This document shows, in pieces, positions 45,826 through 54,382 of a stretch of 64,000 nt of DNA. Below the pieces are notes generated by a model. That model ran no database searches and had not been told where the DNA came from. It saw only the letters and a program-made list of their open reading frames with translations. Origin of the DNA: an uncultured Oceanobacillus sp. (GTDB lineage: Bacteria > Bacillota > Bacilli > Bacillales > Amphibacillaceae). Where the stretch lies: the NCBI GenBank assembly GCA_938004015.1, contig CALKWU010000228.1, positions 51,565-115,564 of the forward strand, read 5' to 3'. Positions within the stretch are counted from its first letter, which is position 1. Each line of letters opens with the position of its first letter. Made by a program: the position numbers and the translations under genes.

Positions 45826-47612
45826 TGATATGGCGTAATAATATCGTCGTCAAACTTGCATTGACGATCATCCTCCTCGTTTTCGTCGTATTGTTCATTT
45901 TATCGATGTTGTTGATGCAGTTTTTCGAGAATTACTATATCAGCGATACGGAAGCGGACATGCTTGATACAGCTTCAAGAATCGCAACGGTCATCGATCA
46001 GCAAGAAAGCCGTACATACATCCAAGAAACGGCGGAATTGATGAAAGCTCCGGCAACCCGGATTGCCATCGTTTATCCAGATGGCGACTACTGGATATCG
46101 ATGACCACAGATACGGAACTCAGTGCAATCGATTTGGATTGGATCAATAACGACCCGGATTTATCACGAGTGATGACGATCAACAGGGAAGCGAAAAAAC
46201 AGACAGTTCTGCCTGACGAGTCGACGGAGGCGATCATCGTCGGCAAACCATTGTTGGATCACGGTGCGGTTTTCATCTATCAATCATTAGATGCGATAGA
46301 CGAAGCGAAAATGGAAACTAGGAAAATCATTTGGATTGCAGGAGGCATCGCCATTGTCCTGACAGTGTTTTTCGCTGTATTCTTGTCCACTCGAATCACT
46401 GCTCCTTTGATTAAAATGCGACAAGCAGCTGCGGACTTGACACGCGGGGAATTCAATACGAAAGTGCCCGTTTTGACTTATGATGAATTGGGTGAATTGG
46501 CGCGTGAGTTCAATCGGATGGGCAGGCAATTGAAATACCATATCAATGCATTGAATCAAGAGAAAGAACAGTTATCAAGCATCGTCAAATCGATGGCGGA
46601 TGGGGTCATCACCTTGAGTCGCAATGAAGACATCATCGTCATCAACCCACCTGCGGAAAAATATATAGAAGACTGGTATTTCGAGAATAATATCGATACG
46701 AAAGAAAAACCACACAAATTACCGGACGAATTGAAAGAAGCGTTGCAAAAAGTCATAGTCGGGGAAGAGGAAGTCATTCAAGAGATGCATCTTCAAGGCA
46801 GGGACTATGTCATGTTGATGACCCCGCTTTACGATGAAAATCACGTGCGTGGAGCCGTCGCTGTCATCAGGGACATGACGGAAGAGCGGAGACTCGATAA
46901 ACTGCGGAAAGACTTTATTGCGAACGTATCCCACGAATTGCGGACGCCGATTGCTTTACTTCAAGGCTACAGTGAAGCGATCGTCGATGATGTCGCCGAA
47001 ACGAAAGAAGAAAAAAATGAATTGGCGGCAATCATACTGGAAGAGTCGCTCCGGATGAATCGACTCGTCAATGAATTGTTGGATTTGGCGCGAATGGAAA
47101 CCGGACGCATCGATCTCGATATGGAATCGGTCGATATCGAAAACTTTATTGAACGGATTGTCAAGAAGTTTCAACGGATTGCCGAGGAAAATCAAATCGA
47201 ATTGAAAGTGACCTTGAACTTGACGAAACAGGTCGCCACCTTCGATAGTGACAAAATTGAACAAGTATTTACGAATTTGATCGATAATGCCATCCGTCAT
47301 ACGGATGAAGATGGTTATGTCCACATAACAGTCGAAACGGACGAAGCGGAGTTTCTTGCCCATATTGCAGATAATGGCAGTGGTATTCCGGAAGAGGATC
47401 TTCCTTTCGTCTTTGAACGGTTTTATAAAGCCGATAAATCAAGAACGAGGAACAAACAAAAAATCGGTACCGGGCTCGGTCTTGCCATTGCGAAAAATAT
47501 CGTGGAAGGGCATGACGGAACGATTCGGGTGAAAAGTAAAATCGGACAGGGAACGACGTTTACTTTTTCGATTCCCCAAGTAAATAATGGTGATATGAAC
47601 GAGAAAAAGTGA
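45825..47612 (+). CDS. resE: Sensor histidine kinase ResE
   Basis: Phosphorylates ResD in response to oxygen limitation or redox signals. The 595 residues comprise two membrane helices (about 10-32 and 170-190) around an extracytoplasmic loop, a HAMP domain, a PAS domain (about 245-345), the phospho-acceptor histidine in FIANVSHELRTP and a GHKL ATPase with NLIDNAIRHT and GTGLGLAIAKN. The start overlaps the resD stop. Confidence 0.94.
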   Translation: MIWRNNIVVKLALTIILLVFVVLFILSMLLMQFFENYYISDTEADMLDTASRIATVIDQQESRTYIQETAELMKAPATRIAIVYPDGDYWISMTTDTELSAIDLDWINNDPDLSRVMTINREAKKQTVLPDESTEAIIVGKPLLDHGAVFIYQSLDAIDEAKMETRKIIWIAGGIAIVLTVFFAVFLSTRITAPLIKMRQAAADLTRGEFNTKVPVLTYDELGELAREFNRMGRQLKYHINALNQEKEQLSSIVKSMADGVITLSRNEDIIVINPPAEKYIEDWYFENNIDTKEKPHKLPDELKEALQKVIVGEEEVIQEMHLQGRDYVMLMTPLYDENHVRGAVAVIRDMTEERRLDKLRKDFIANVSHELRTPIALLQGYSEAIVDDVAETKEEKNELAAIILEESLRMNRLVNELLDLARMETGRIDLDMESVDIENFIERIVKKFQRIAEENQIELKVTLNLTKQVATFDSDKIEQVFTNLIDNAIRHTDEDGYVHITVETDEAEFLAHIADNGSGIPEEDLPFVFERFYKADKSRTRNKQKIGTGLGLAIAKNIVEGHDGTIRVKSKIGQGTTFTFSIPQVNNGDMNEKK

Positions 47613-47623
47613 GGTTGTCAGTC

Positions 47624-48037
47624 ATGAAAACAGGGCAAAAAACAGGCTTATTGTTGTTTCTTGCAATCTTGCTCATTGCATGCAGCAGCAATGATGGAGA
47701 AAATGTCAATACGACGGTCAGTACGAATGAAACCGGAACAAGCGAAGACGTGCCGGAAAATGAAGTGCGGATAACGATATCGATCAATGACGGTGAACAA
47801 TACATCAATGAACAACAAGTGGAAATAGCGGATGGAGCTAATTTGCTGGAAGTGTTGGAAGATACGTTTTTCGTTGAAACGGATGAGGCGGACGAAATCA
47901 TCTCTATTGAACGGATGCGTGTGAATGAAGATGATGGTACAAGCTGGCATCTATATGTCGATGGAGAATTAGCAGACATCCCCGTCAAAGATTACGTACT
48001 GACCGGTGGTGAAAAAATCATTTTGGATTTGAATTGA
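47624..48037 (+). CDS. DUF4430-type lipoprotein
   Basis: A 137-residue exported lipoprotein with signal peptide and lipobox LIAC (Cys25). After a low-complexity Ser/Thr/Asn/Glu linker comes a compact domain with GANLLEVLEDTF, then SWHLYVDGELADIP and DYVLTGGEKIILDL, the pattern of DUF4430 (transcobalamin-like C-terminal fold). The ligand is unknown. It begins 11 bases after resE and is followed by a terminator, so it is the last gene of resDE; I do not know this arrangement from B. subtilis. Confidence 0.75.
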   Translation: MKTGQKTGLLLFLAILLIACSSNDGENVNTTVSTNETGTSEDVPENEVRITISINDGEQYINEQQVEIADGANLLEVLEDTFFVETDEADEIISIERMRVNEDDGTSWHLYVDGELADIPVKDYVLTGGEKIILDLN

Positions 48038-48047
48038 GTTGTTCTGT

Positions 48048-48076
48048 AGAGCAGGTGCAATCCTGCTCTTTTTTTA
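48048..48076 (+). terminator. Terminator after the resDE-lipoprotein operon
   Basis: 8-bp perfect stem AGAGCAGG/CCTGCTCT, 6-base loop, seven or more Ts. Confidence 0.9.
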
Positions 48077-48107
48077 TTTGCATTTCTTTGATAAAGTAAG
48101 TTTCAAC

Positions 48108-48133
48108 TGCAACGTATTTTAAAGAATTTCGTC
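48108..48133 (+). promoter_or_regulatory. ECF-type (SigX autoregulatory) promoter
   Basis: TGCAAC (48108-48113), 16 bases, CGTC (48130-48133). This is close to the extracytoplasmic-function consensus TGTAAC-N16/17-CGWC. It lies 28 bases upstream of sigX, as expected for autoregulation. Confidence 0.55.
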
Positions 48134-48161
48134 TATTCCAGTGGGAGAACGGGGGGAGCAA

Positions 48162-48707
48162 ATGGATTTTCTGTTTGATCGTTTCTATGAAAAATACCAT
48201 CATGATATTTATAATTTCGTATTTTATATGGTGAAAAACAAAACGGTGACGGAAGATCTCGTCCAGGAAATATTTATCCGAATCTACCATTCGTATCATC
48301 GTTTCCGTGGAGAAAGCAGCGAAAAAACATGGGCATTTTCCATTGCCAGGCATGTCGTCTATGACTATTTCCGCAGGGAAAAACGCAAAAAGAAATTTAC
48401 GAATAAAACGGTTGGCTGGGACGAAATGCATAACATCGTTCCAACGGATGAAAAACTGCCGGATGAAATAATCATCCAAGATGAAGAGGTTCAATTGATG
48501 TACAGATTGCTCGATGAATTGAACTTGAATCAAAAACAAGTGATCGTACTCCGTTTTGTCCACGGTTATTCAATAAAGGAAACAGCAGAACTTTTACATT
48601 TGACCACGAGTAATGTGAAAACGCTGCAACATCGCGGAATCAAAAAGTTGAAAAGTCTTCTCGAGGCACGAAAAGGGAAGGGAGGAATGGAAAATGCATC
48701 CAACTGA
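48162..48707 (+). CDS. sigX: ECF sigma factor SigX
   Basis: Extracytoplasmic-function sigma factor that in B. subtilis controls cell-surface charge genes. It has 181 residues with region 2 (TEDLVQEIFIRIYHSY) and region 4 (SIKETAELLHLTTSNVKTLQHRGIKKL). ATG 48162 follows a GGGGGG tract. It overlaps rsiX by 14 bases, the usual coupling of sigma and anti-sigma factor. Confidence 0.9.
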   Translation: MDFLFDRFYEKYHHDIYNFVFYMVKNKTVTEDLVQEIFIRIYHSYHRFRGESSEKTWAFSIARHVVYDYFRREKRKKKFTNKTVGWDEMHNIVPTDEKLPDEIIIQDEEVQLMYRLLDELNLNQKQVIVLRFVHGYSIKETAELLHLTTSNVKTLQHRGIKKLKSLLEARKGKGGMENASN

Positions 48708-49800
48708 TGATGAAAAAGTCGTCGAGTTATTGCAACGTTTACCGAAAGTGGAAGGAGAAACTAGTAAAGAAGAATTATATAGAAAAGTGAGCATTTATTC
48801 CAATACCTCCAACCAGCGGAAACGATGGATTCCTTTTGTGGCATTTGCAGCAATTTTCCTGTTGATTTTGGGTACACCTTTTTTCCTGTTTACCGAACAA
48901 TTGCGTATGACTACGGAAGAGAGTGGAGGAAACGAGGAGGCGGATCTTGATACCGTTATGGAATCGTCGGATATGGAAGCGGAAAGTGTCGAAGAATCGG
49001 AATTGATGATACAGGAAGATGGAGGATTGGATTTGATCGGTTCCGTACTTTATGATGCGGATGATGAAAACGAACTTGTTCATTTTGCTTTATTTGATGA
49101 TTCGAAACGATTTGTCATCCCTTTGGTGATCAGTGTATCAATAGGAGACGAAGTGGAGTCTGTTTACAATCAGATGAATGAAATTCTCCAGACTCAAGGA
49201 TTATTGCCTGATGACTATCATGTCGATGAGATAGAATTGGATAGGGAAATGAAACAAGTGAGGTTGAAACTTCTTGATCACACCGGGGAAATCGATATCG
49301 ATGACGAATCGCTGTTAATTCTCCTTGAAGAAATGTTTGCTCCGTCCGGTTTTGAGCATGCCACATTGGAATTAATCACCGGAAGTGAGCGTGAAATCCG
49401 CCATTTCGACTTGATTGGATATTCGGAACGGAAAGCGACCTATATGCTATATCATGGTGCCTATTATGTCGTCATCCCACAGGAAAAGGAAAGGACGATT
49501 GAAGAAGCATTGAAGTCATTGCAACAACCCATCTCAGCTTGGATAACGAATCCATTGAGTCCTGACATCGATTTTTCTGTCGTCGGTGATCAAGAACAAC
49601 TCGTTTTACACTTTGCTGAGGCATCGTTGCAAGCGGATGATATTACGATAACGATGGTTGAATCGATATTGCTGACAGCAAAACGTTACGGTTATTCCGA
49701 AGTGGTATTTGGAGGCATGCCGCTTAAACAAATAGGATCCTATGATTTCAGTGAACCGATTCCCGTGCCCTTTGCGGCAAATCCACTTGGACACGATTGA
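48694..49800 (+). CDS. rsiX: Anti-sigma factor RsiX
   Basis: Membrane-spanning inhibitor of SigX. It has 368 residues, the same as B. subtilis: a short cytoplasmic sigma-binding head (about 1-45), one membrane helix (WIPFVAFAAIFLLILGTPFF, near 45-65), an acidic linker and a long extracytoplasmic domain. The overlap with sigX and the length support the call more than any single motif. Confidence 0.88.
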   Translation: MHPTDDEKVVELLQRLPKVEGETSKEELYRKVSIYSNTSNQRKRWIPFVAFAAIFLLILGTPFFLFTEQLRMTTEESGGNEEADLDTVMESSDMEAESVEESELMIQEDGGLDLIGSVLYDADDENELVHFALFDDSKRFVIPLVISVSIGDEVESVYNQMNEILQTQGLLPDDYHVDEIELDREMKQVRLKLLDHTGEIDIDDESLLILLEEMFAPSGFEHATLELITGSEREIRHFDLIGYSERKATYMLYHGAYYVVIPQEKERTIEEALKSLQQPISAWITNPLSPDIDFSVVGDQEQLVLHFAEASLQADDITITMVESILLTAKRYGYSEVVFGGMPLKQIGSYDFSEPIPVPFAANPLGHD

Positions 49801-49818
49801 ATATTGAACAAACACTCA

Positions 49819-49863
49819 CCCGAACAATCCTTTTATGGCATGTTCCGTATTGGATTGTTCGGG
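49819..49863. terminator. Hairpin after rsiX
   Basis: 12-bp perfect stem CCCGAACAATCC/GGATTGTTCGGG with a 21-base loop and no T-run. Probable 3'-end structure of the sigX-rsiX message; a weak terminator at best. Confidence 0.45.
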
Positions 49864-49884
49864 TAAACACCTCTTTATAAAAAC

Positions 49885-49913
49885 TTGGCGAATTGGCAGT
49901 TATTTAATATAAT
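49885..49913 (+). promoter_or_regulatory. SigA promoter of ypbB-recS
   Basis: TTGGCG (49885-49890), 17 bases, TATAAT (49908-49913). The -10 is perfect and the -35 four of six. It predicts transcription from about 49920, which argues that ypbB cannot start at the earliest in-frame codon (49885). Confidence 0.55.
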
Positions 49914-50031
49914 ATGGATTAACCATCAGTTACGCGAAATCCTCATGTATACTCCATCCAAAGCTGACATGGACTTCATTCCTTGGTTTTTTTCTTACCT
50001 TACATGTTATCCCTCAAATTTCTATCATGAA

Positions 50032-51153
50032 ATGGATGTGATCCGTTTGCTTTTTGAAGGAATCATTTTGGCAGCAGCAAAACAGATAAATGAAGAACGG
50101 AGTGCATCTAGCATTTTCCATTTGCTCGTCGGAAACAGAAATATTCAAACCATCCAAGATGCGCACATCTTTGCCAATCAACATTTTTATGGAATCTATA
50201 AATCATTAAAGAAACCGTTGTTCGATGAAAGACTGCGAGATTTGATCCGACGTGGACTTCTTGATGAAACGGTCAATGAAAAAGGGAGAAGCATGGTTTC
50301 AGTGAGTAAAAAAGGACTGGAGTGGCTGAATAGGAATCAAGCTGAACTTCCGATCCACTATTTCAGAGGACTGGAGTATCGGGAAAAGGCAGAAGTGTTT
50401 TATCGTCGCCTTGCTTTAATCATCCAGACCTTCACGAACACGAAGCGAAACCATTTCACTTTCATTCCGGTCATCCATGACAGGGAGGTTGAACAGTTTG
50501 TCCGAAAGTTTTATCATCGTTTGAAAGGACAAGAACAGGAGTATCTCGAAACATTGTATGTCGAGCTGGAATCTTTGCTTTCCAAGTTGCAAGAAAAGGA
50601 AGCAGAAATGTTCATCGATCGGTTTTCCGGTTATAAACATTATGGGAAAAGTCTCGATCAATTGGCGACCCATTACAACATGGACGTTTCCGATGTCCGA
50701 TTATTATTGACGGGCATCATCCACTTTATATTGAATCATATCGAAAAAGAAAACAACCATTATCAAGCGTTGTATGCTGTCATTGCCGACTATAAAACAC
50801 CGGTCCACCTCAGCTATTCGACTGGAAAAACATACCGGTTGTTCCAACAAGGATATTCGCCTGAGGAAATTGCAAAGCTACGCCGTTTAAAAATCAATAC
50901 GATTCACGATCATCTAGCGGAAATCGCTTTGTATGACCCGGATTTCCCGATTACGTCATTCGTTTCCGTCAAGGAGGCGGAAGAAATATTAGCAGCGATG
51001 AAACGGACGAAATCATTCAAGTTGAAAACGATCAAAGATGAAGTGAGTCCAACCATCAGTTATTTCCAAATCCGACTGATGTTGGTTTTCCAACACAAGT
51101 GGCAGAAAGAAGGGGAGCATGTTGACACAAAAGTATTTGGAGGAGGAGCTTAG
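50032..51153 (+). CDS. ypbB: YpbB, helix-turn-helix protein partnered with RecS
   Basis: Protein of 373 residues from the proposed start. It holds the family segment NRNIQTIQDAHIF near the N-terminus and a C-terminal helix-turn-helix of the RecQ RQC/HRDC-associated type (YSPEEIAKLRRLKINTIHDHLAE). It is probably a nucleic-acid-binding partner of the helicase with which it overlaps. The start is uncertain: ATG 50032 has no good ribosome-binding site; a TTG further on (near 50068) has GAAGGA upstream; ATGs at 49945 and 49969 are also in frame. In B. subtilis the ferredoxin gene fer precedes it; none is seen here. Confidence 0.8.
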   Translation: MDVIRLLFEGIILAAAKQINEERSASSIFHLLVGNRNIQTIQDAHIFANQHFYGIYKSLKKPLFDERLRDLIRRGLLDETVNEKGRSMVSVSKKGLEWLNRNQAELPIHYFRGLEYREKAEVFYRRLALIIQTFTNTKRNHFTFIPVIHDREVEQFVRKFYHRLKGQEQEYLETLYVELESLLSKLQEKEAEMFIDRFSGYKHYGKSLDQLATHYNMDVSDVRLLLTGIIHFILNHIEKENNHYQALYAVIADYKTPVHLSYSTGKTYRLFQQGYSPEEIAKLRRLKINTIHDHLAEIALYDPDFPITSFVSVKEAEEILAAMKRTKSFKLKTIKDEVSPTISYFQIRLMLVFQHKWQKEGEHVDTKVFGGGA

Positions 51154-52654
51154 AAAACATTTCCGATACGATTCTTTCCGCACGGGTCAACGGGAAATCA
51201 TTTCCGATATCCTGCAAGGAAAAAATGTCTTAGGCATCCTTCCGACCGGATCAGGTAAATCGCTTTGTTATCAATTGCCAGCTCTTCTTTTGGATGGACT
51301 TACGATCGTCGTCTCTCCACTCATATCGTTGATGATCGACCAAGTGAATGAATTGAAAGCGATAAGCTATAAACGGGTTGCGACGATCAATAGTTTCATC
51401 GGAATAGAAGAGAAGGAATTCATCCTCCAGCATTTGCATCGCTACAAATTGTTGTACATTTCTCCGGAATTGTTGCAACAGGAAAAGATGCTGGAGTGTT
51501 TAAAAAGGATGAAGGTCAGTTTATTCGTTGTCGATGAAGCCCATTGCATCTCCCAGTGGGGACATGATTTCCGTCCGGATTATTTGAAACTTGGAAAAAT
51601 CATAGAACAATTGAATCATCCGCCGGTACTTGCTTTGAGCGCAACGGCACCCCCCGCCGTACAGGAGGATATCGTCCGTAATCTACACTTACCCCAAATG
51701 GTCAAACATATCCATCCGATGGATCGGGCCAATTTGACTTTTGTTGTGGAACATGTCGCGTCAGAATCTGAAAAGTACGAACAAATCTTAACGTATTTGC
51801 AAAAAATTTCCGGCCCGACATTGATTTATTTTTCCAGCCGTAATCAAACAGAAGAAACGGCAAAAATATTAGCTGAAAAGCTTCCGGACGTGAATATCGC
51901 TTTTTACCATGGCGGAATGGAACCGATGGACCGGATTCATATTCAACAACAATTCATGAACGGTCAAATCGATGTCGTATGCTGTACGAGTGCTTTCGGA
52001 ATGGGGATAAACAAGGAAGATGTCCGTCTTGTCATCCATTTCCACATGCCGGCAGAAATGGAAGCTTACATCCAGGAAGTGGGCAGGGCGGGGAGGGACG
52101 GTAACCCAAGCATGTGCTTATTGTTATATGGACCGAATGATTGGCATGTGCCCAAAACGTTGATTGAAAATGAATTACCGCAAGCTGAAGAAATCCGCAT
52201 CGTGATGGAACAACTGAAAGGGTTGGCTACACAAAGTGCAGAACTTCCATCAAAGGAATGGACTGGAACAATCCATGAATTTTTCCAAATCAACGAAACA
52301 AAATGGAGATTTTTACGGTTTCATTTTGAAAAACATGGTATGATGAAAGGTAAGAAAATTGATTATGATGAAAAACAATGGCAAGCTGTTTATCAACATC
52401 TTGTCGAGTGGATACGTAAGAGAAACATACATAAAATGCAAAAGCTGGGTGAAATGGTGGAATGGGTCAATACTGTACAATGCTTAAGGGAAGCATTGTA
52501 CAATAAATTTCAATCCGGCTATTCACAACCGATTTTCCAATGTTGCAGCAATTGTGGAATCGAGCTGGATGAATGGTTCAGCGAAGAGAAACCGAAAAGG
52601 GTGAAAACCGAATTGGATTGGAGGTTGAAACTCCGGAAGCTGCTCGTCGAGTGA
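51119..52654 (+). CDS. recS: RecQ-family ATP-dependent DNA helicase (RecS type)
   Basis: 3'-5' DNA helicase of 511 residues, the short RecQ type found as RecS in B. subtilis. Walker A is in LPTGSGKSLCYQLP, the DEAH box in VVDEAHCISQWGHDFRPDY, motif III ALSATAPP and motif VI QEVGRAGRDG. A cysteine cluster (CCSNCG) near the C-terminus may bind zinc; the HRDC domain is absent. GGGGAG precedes the ATG, and the gene overlaps ypbB by 35 bases. Confidence 0.92.
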   Translation: MLTQKYLEEELRKHFRYDSFRTGQREIISDILQGKNVLGILPTGSGKSLCYQLPALLLDGLTIVVSPLISLMIDQVNELKAISYKRVATINSFIGIEEKEFILQHLHRYKLLYISPELLQQEKMLECLKRMKVSLFVVDEAHCISQWGHDFRPDYLKLGKIIEQLNHPPVLALSATAPPAVQEDIVRNLHLPQMVKHIHPMDRANLTFVVEHVASESEKYEQILTYLQKISGPTLIYFSSRNQTEETAKILAEKLPDVNIAFYHGGMEPMDRIHIQQQFMNGQIDVVCCTSAFGMGINKEDVRLVIHFHMPAEMEAYIQEVGRAGRDGNPSMCLLLYGPNDWHVPKTLIENELPQAEEIRIVMEQLKGLATQSAELPSKEWTGTIHEFFQINETKWRFLRFHFEKHGMMKGKKIDYDEKQWQAVYQHLVEWIRKRNIHKMQKLGEMVEWVNTVQCLREALYNKFQSGYSQPIFQCCSNCGIELDEWFSEEKPKRVKTELDWRLKLRKLLVE

Positions 52655-52656
52655 CT

Positions 52657-53223
52657 ATGAAACAAAGTGAAATCATCAAACAATTGACAGATAAAGAACT
52701 GAAGCTAAATCTCATCTTATCGCAATTATTATTTTTAAGTATAGCCATTGTATTAAGTGTATTCTTGTTCGATCATATTTTTGACTGGTTGCTTTTCTTC
52801 CATTGGGATTTTTCTGAAATCGTTTATTTAGGTGTATTGCCGGGACTTGTTATTGTCGGAATCGACTTGGTTTTGGTGAACGTGTTGCCGAAATCCGCTT
52901 TTGATGATGGCGGCATCAATGAACGGATTTTCAGGAATGAATCGGTGCCTTATATTTTCGGAATTTCTTTTCTCGTTGCGCTGTCGGAAGAAATGTTGTT
53001 CCGTGGAGTGCTCCAAAGCACGTTCGGTTACATTCCCGCAAGTATCCTATTTGCCATTGTCCATATCCGATATTTGCGAAAACCTGTCTTGTTCTTATCC
53101 GTATTGTTCGTCAGCCTTTTAATCGGATATATCTTCCTTTTGACGGAAAATCTTTGGACGACGATCGTCCTTCATTTTGTTGTAGACTTTTTGCTGGGAT
53201 TGTATATCCGCTTTAAAAAGTGA
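52657..53223 (+). CDS. ypbD: CPBP-family intramembrane protease, YpbD
   Basis: Membrane protein of 188 residues with about six helices and the Abi/CPBP motifs SEEMLFRGVLQS and FAIVHIRY, then LHFVVD, which carry the Glu-Glu and His residues of Rce1-like proteases. The substrate is unknown. It starts two bases after the recS stop with a poor ribosome-binding site, which suggests translational coupling. Confidence 0.87.
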   Translation: MKQSEIIKQLTDKELKLNLILSQLLFLSIAIVLSVFLFDHIFDWLLFFHWDFSEIVYLGVLPGLVIVGIDLVLVNVLPKSAFDDGGINERIFRNESVPYIFGISFLVALSEEMLFRGVLQSTFGYIPASILFAIVHIRYLRKPVLFLSVLFVSLLIGYIFLLTENLWTTIVLHFVVDFLLGLYIRFKK

Positions 53224-53235
53224 GGTGCTTCTATA

Positions 53236-53535
53236 TTGAGTTCAAGGCCAAATACAAAAGAAGACCAAGCTCAAGAGTTGCGTAATCTTTTGGAGGAAGT
53301 GGGTCAAAACGGTGAATCAAATGAAACGAGTTTTGAAAATGGTGATGAAATCGAGATCGATGTGTTGAATTTGCCGCCACGGAAAGAAGTACATACGGAA
53401 AGTAAAGGATTCAAGTTCAAAATCAGCAAACCCTTTATGCGATTGGCGCTGACGGTCATCTTCGTGTTGCTTTGCCTGGGATTTGCGCTTTATATATGGC
53501 AAGATGAGCTCGTTTCCTTATTGCAGAAACTTTAA
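53236..53535 (+). CDS. Short YpbE-like single-pass membrane protein (no LysM domain)
   Basis: 99 residues from a TTG start at 53236, eight bases after GAGGTG. It has an acidic N-terminal part, the segment NLPPRKEVH, and one membrane helix at about 69-90, leaving only some ten residues outside. The place and the NLPPRKEVH segment recall YpbE of Bacillus, but YpbE is about 240 residues with a C-terminal LysM domain. The 138 bases after the stop show no LysM-like frame. It may be a natural short form. Confidence 0.6.
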   Translation: MSSRPNTKEDQAQELRNLLEEVGQNGESNETSFENGDEIEIDVLNLPPRKEVHTESKGFKFKISKPFMRLALTVIFVLLCLGFALYIWQDELVSLLQKL

Positions 53536-53673
53536 ACCATTCGTGGCTTTACCGTCCATCGCTACCTAAAAGTTGACGGATTGCATATAGTATTAGTGAC
53601 ATTCAATGGTGATTAAGTTTGCTATGAAACCTTCGTAATGAATTTCATACTTTTTATGTAAGGGGGATACTGT

Positions 53674-54252
53674 ATGCGTGTGGAAAGACTGTCAAGTCAT
53701 CAATTCGCCATATTTTTGACCTATGATGATTTGATTGAACGCGGGTTTACGAGTGAAGAGATTTGGCATGATGCGGCCAGTGTCCGACACTTATTCAGTG
53801 AAATGATGTATGACGCCAGTGATGAATTGGATATGGAACTGGATGGCCTTCTGCTTGTCCAAGTCTTTATGATGCAAGCTCAAGGGATGCATATCCTTGT
53901 GACACAAATGAATGATTTTGATACGGATGAGGATTATATCGAAATGAAAGTGACACTCGATGAAAGTCACGAATTGATCTTTTTGTTTGATGATTTTGAA
54001 AATATCATTCAAGTCGCTTCTTATTTGTCACCCTTAGGAATCGAAAACGGGCAAGTTTATCGATTGGAAGATGATTATTACATGCTTTTCGAAGACGGAG
54101 ACTTGAATGGAGTGGAAAAAGAGAGCGTCATCGCCATCTTGTCCGAATATGCCCAGTCGAGCATCATTACGTCCCATCGCTTGAAAGAATATGGGAAAGC
54201 GATTTTTCCAACCGGTGCCGTCAAGCAGTTGATCCACCATTTCTACAACTAG
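53674..54252 (+). CDS. mecB: Adaptor protein MecB (YpbH), MecA paralogue
   Basis: Adaptor for the ClpC-ClpP protease. The 192-residue protein has the N-terminal substrate-recognition domain (MRVERLSSHQFAIFLTYDDLIERG), an acidic middle and the C-terminal ClpC-binding domain ending KQLIHHF. The position before gudB is that of ypbH in B. subtilis, which separates it from MecA. A strong AAGGGGG site precedes the ATG. Confidence 0.9.
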   Translation: MRVERLSSHQFAIFLTYDDLIERGFTSEEIWHDAASVRHLFSEMMYDASDELDMELDGLLLVQVFMMQAQGMHILVTQMNDFDTDEDYIEMKVTLDESHELIFLFDDFENIIQVASYLSPLGIENGQVYRLEDDYYMLFEDGDLNGVEKESVIAILSEYAQSSIITSHRLKEYGKAIFPTGAVKQLIHHFYN

Positions 54253-54382
54253 ATGAAGCGAGAATGGAATCTATTAAATACGCGGTCAACTTAGTATTTT
54301 GATTGCATATTTGCCGTTAAAGTGTATACTAATTTCTTAGTAGAGTGTTTCTATCATTTAAGTATTTCTGGGGGGTAAATTC

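Noticed and set aside
48018..48563. 181-codon minus-strand frame opposite sigX
   Set aside because: Antisense shadow of sigX, starts inside the coding region and has no family features.
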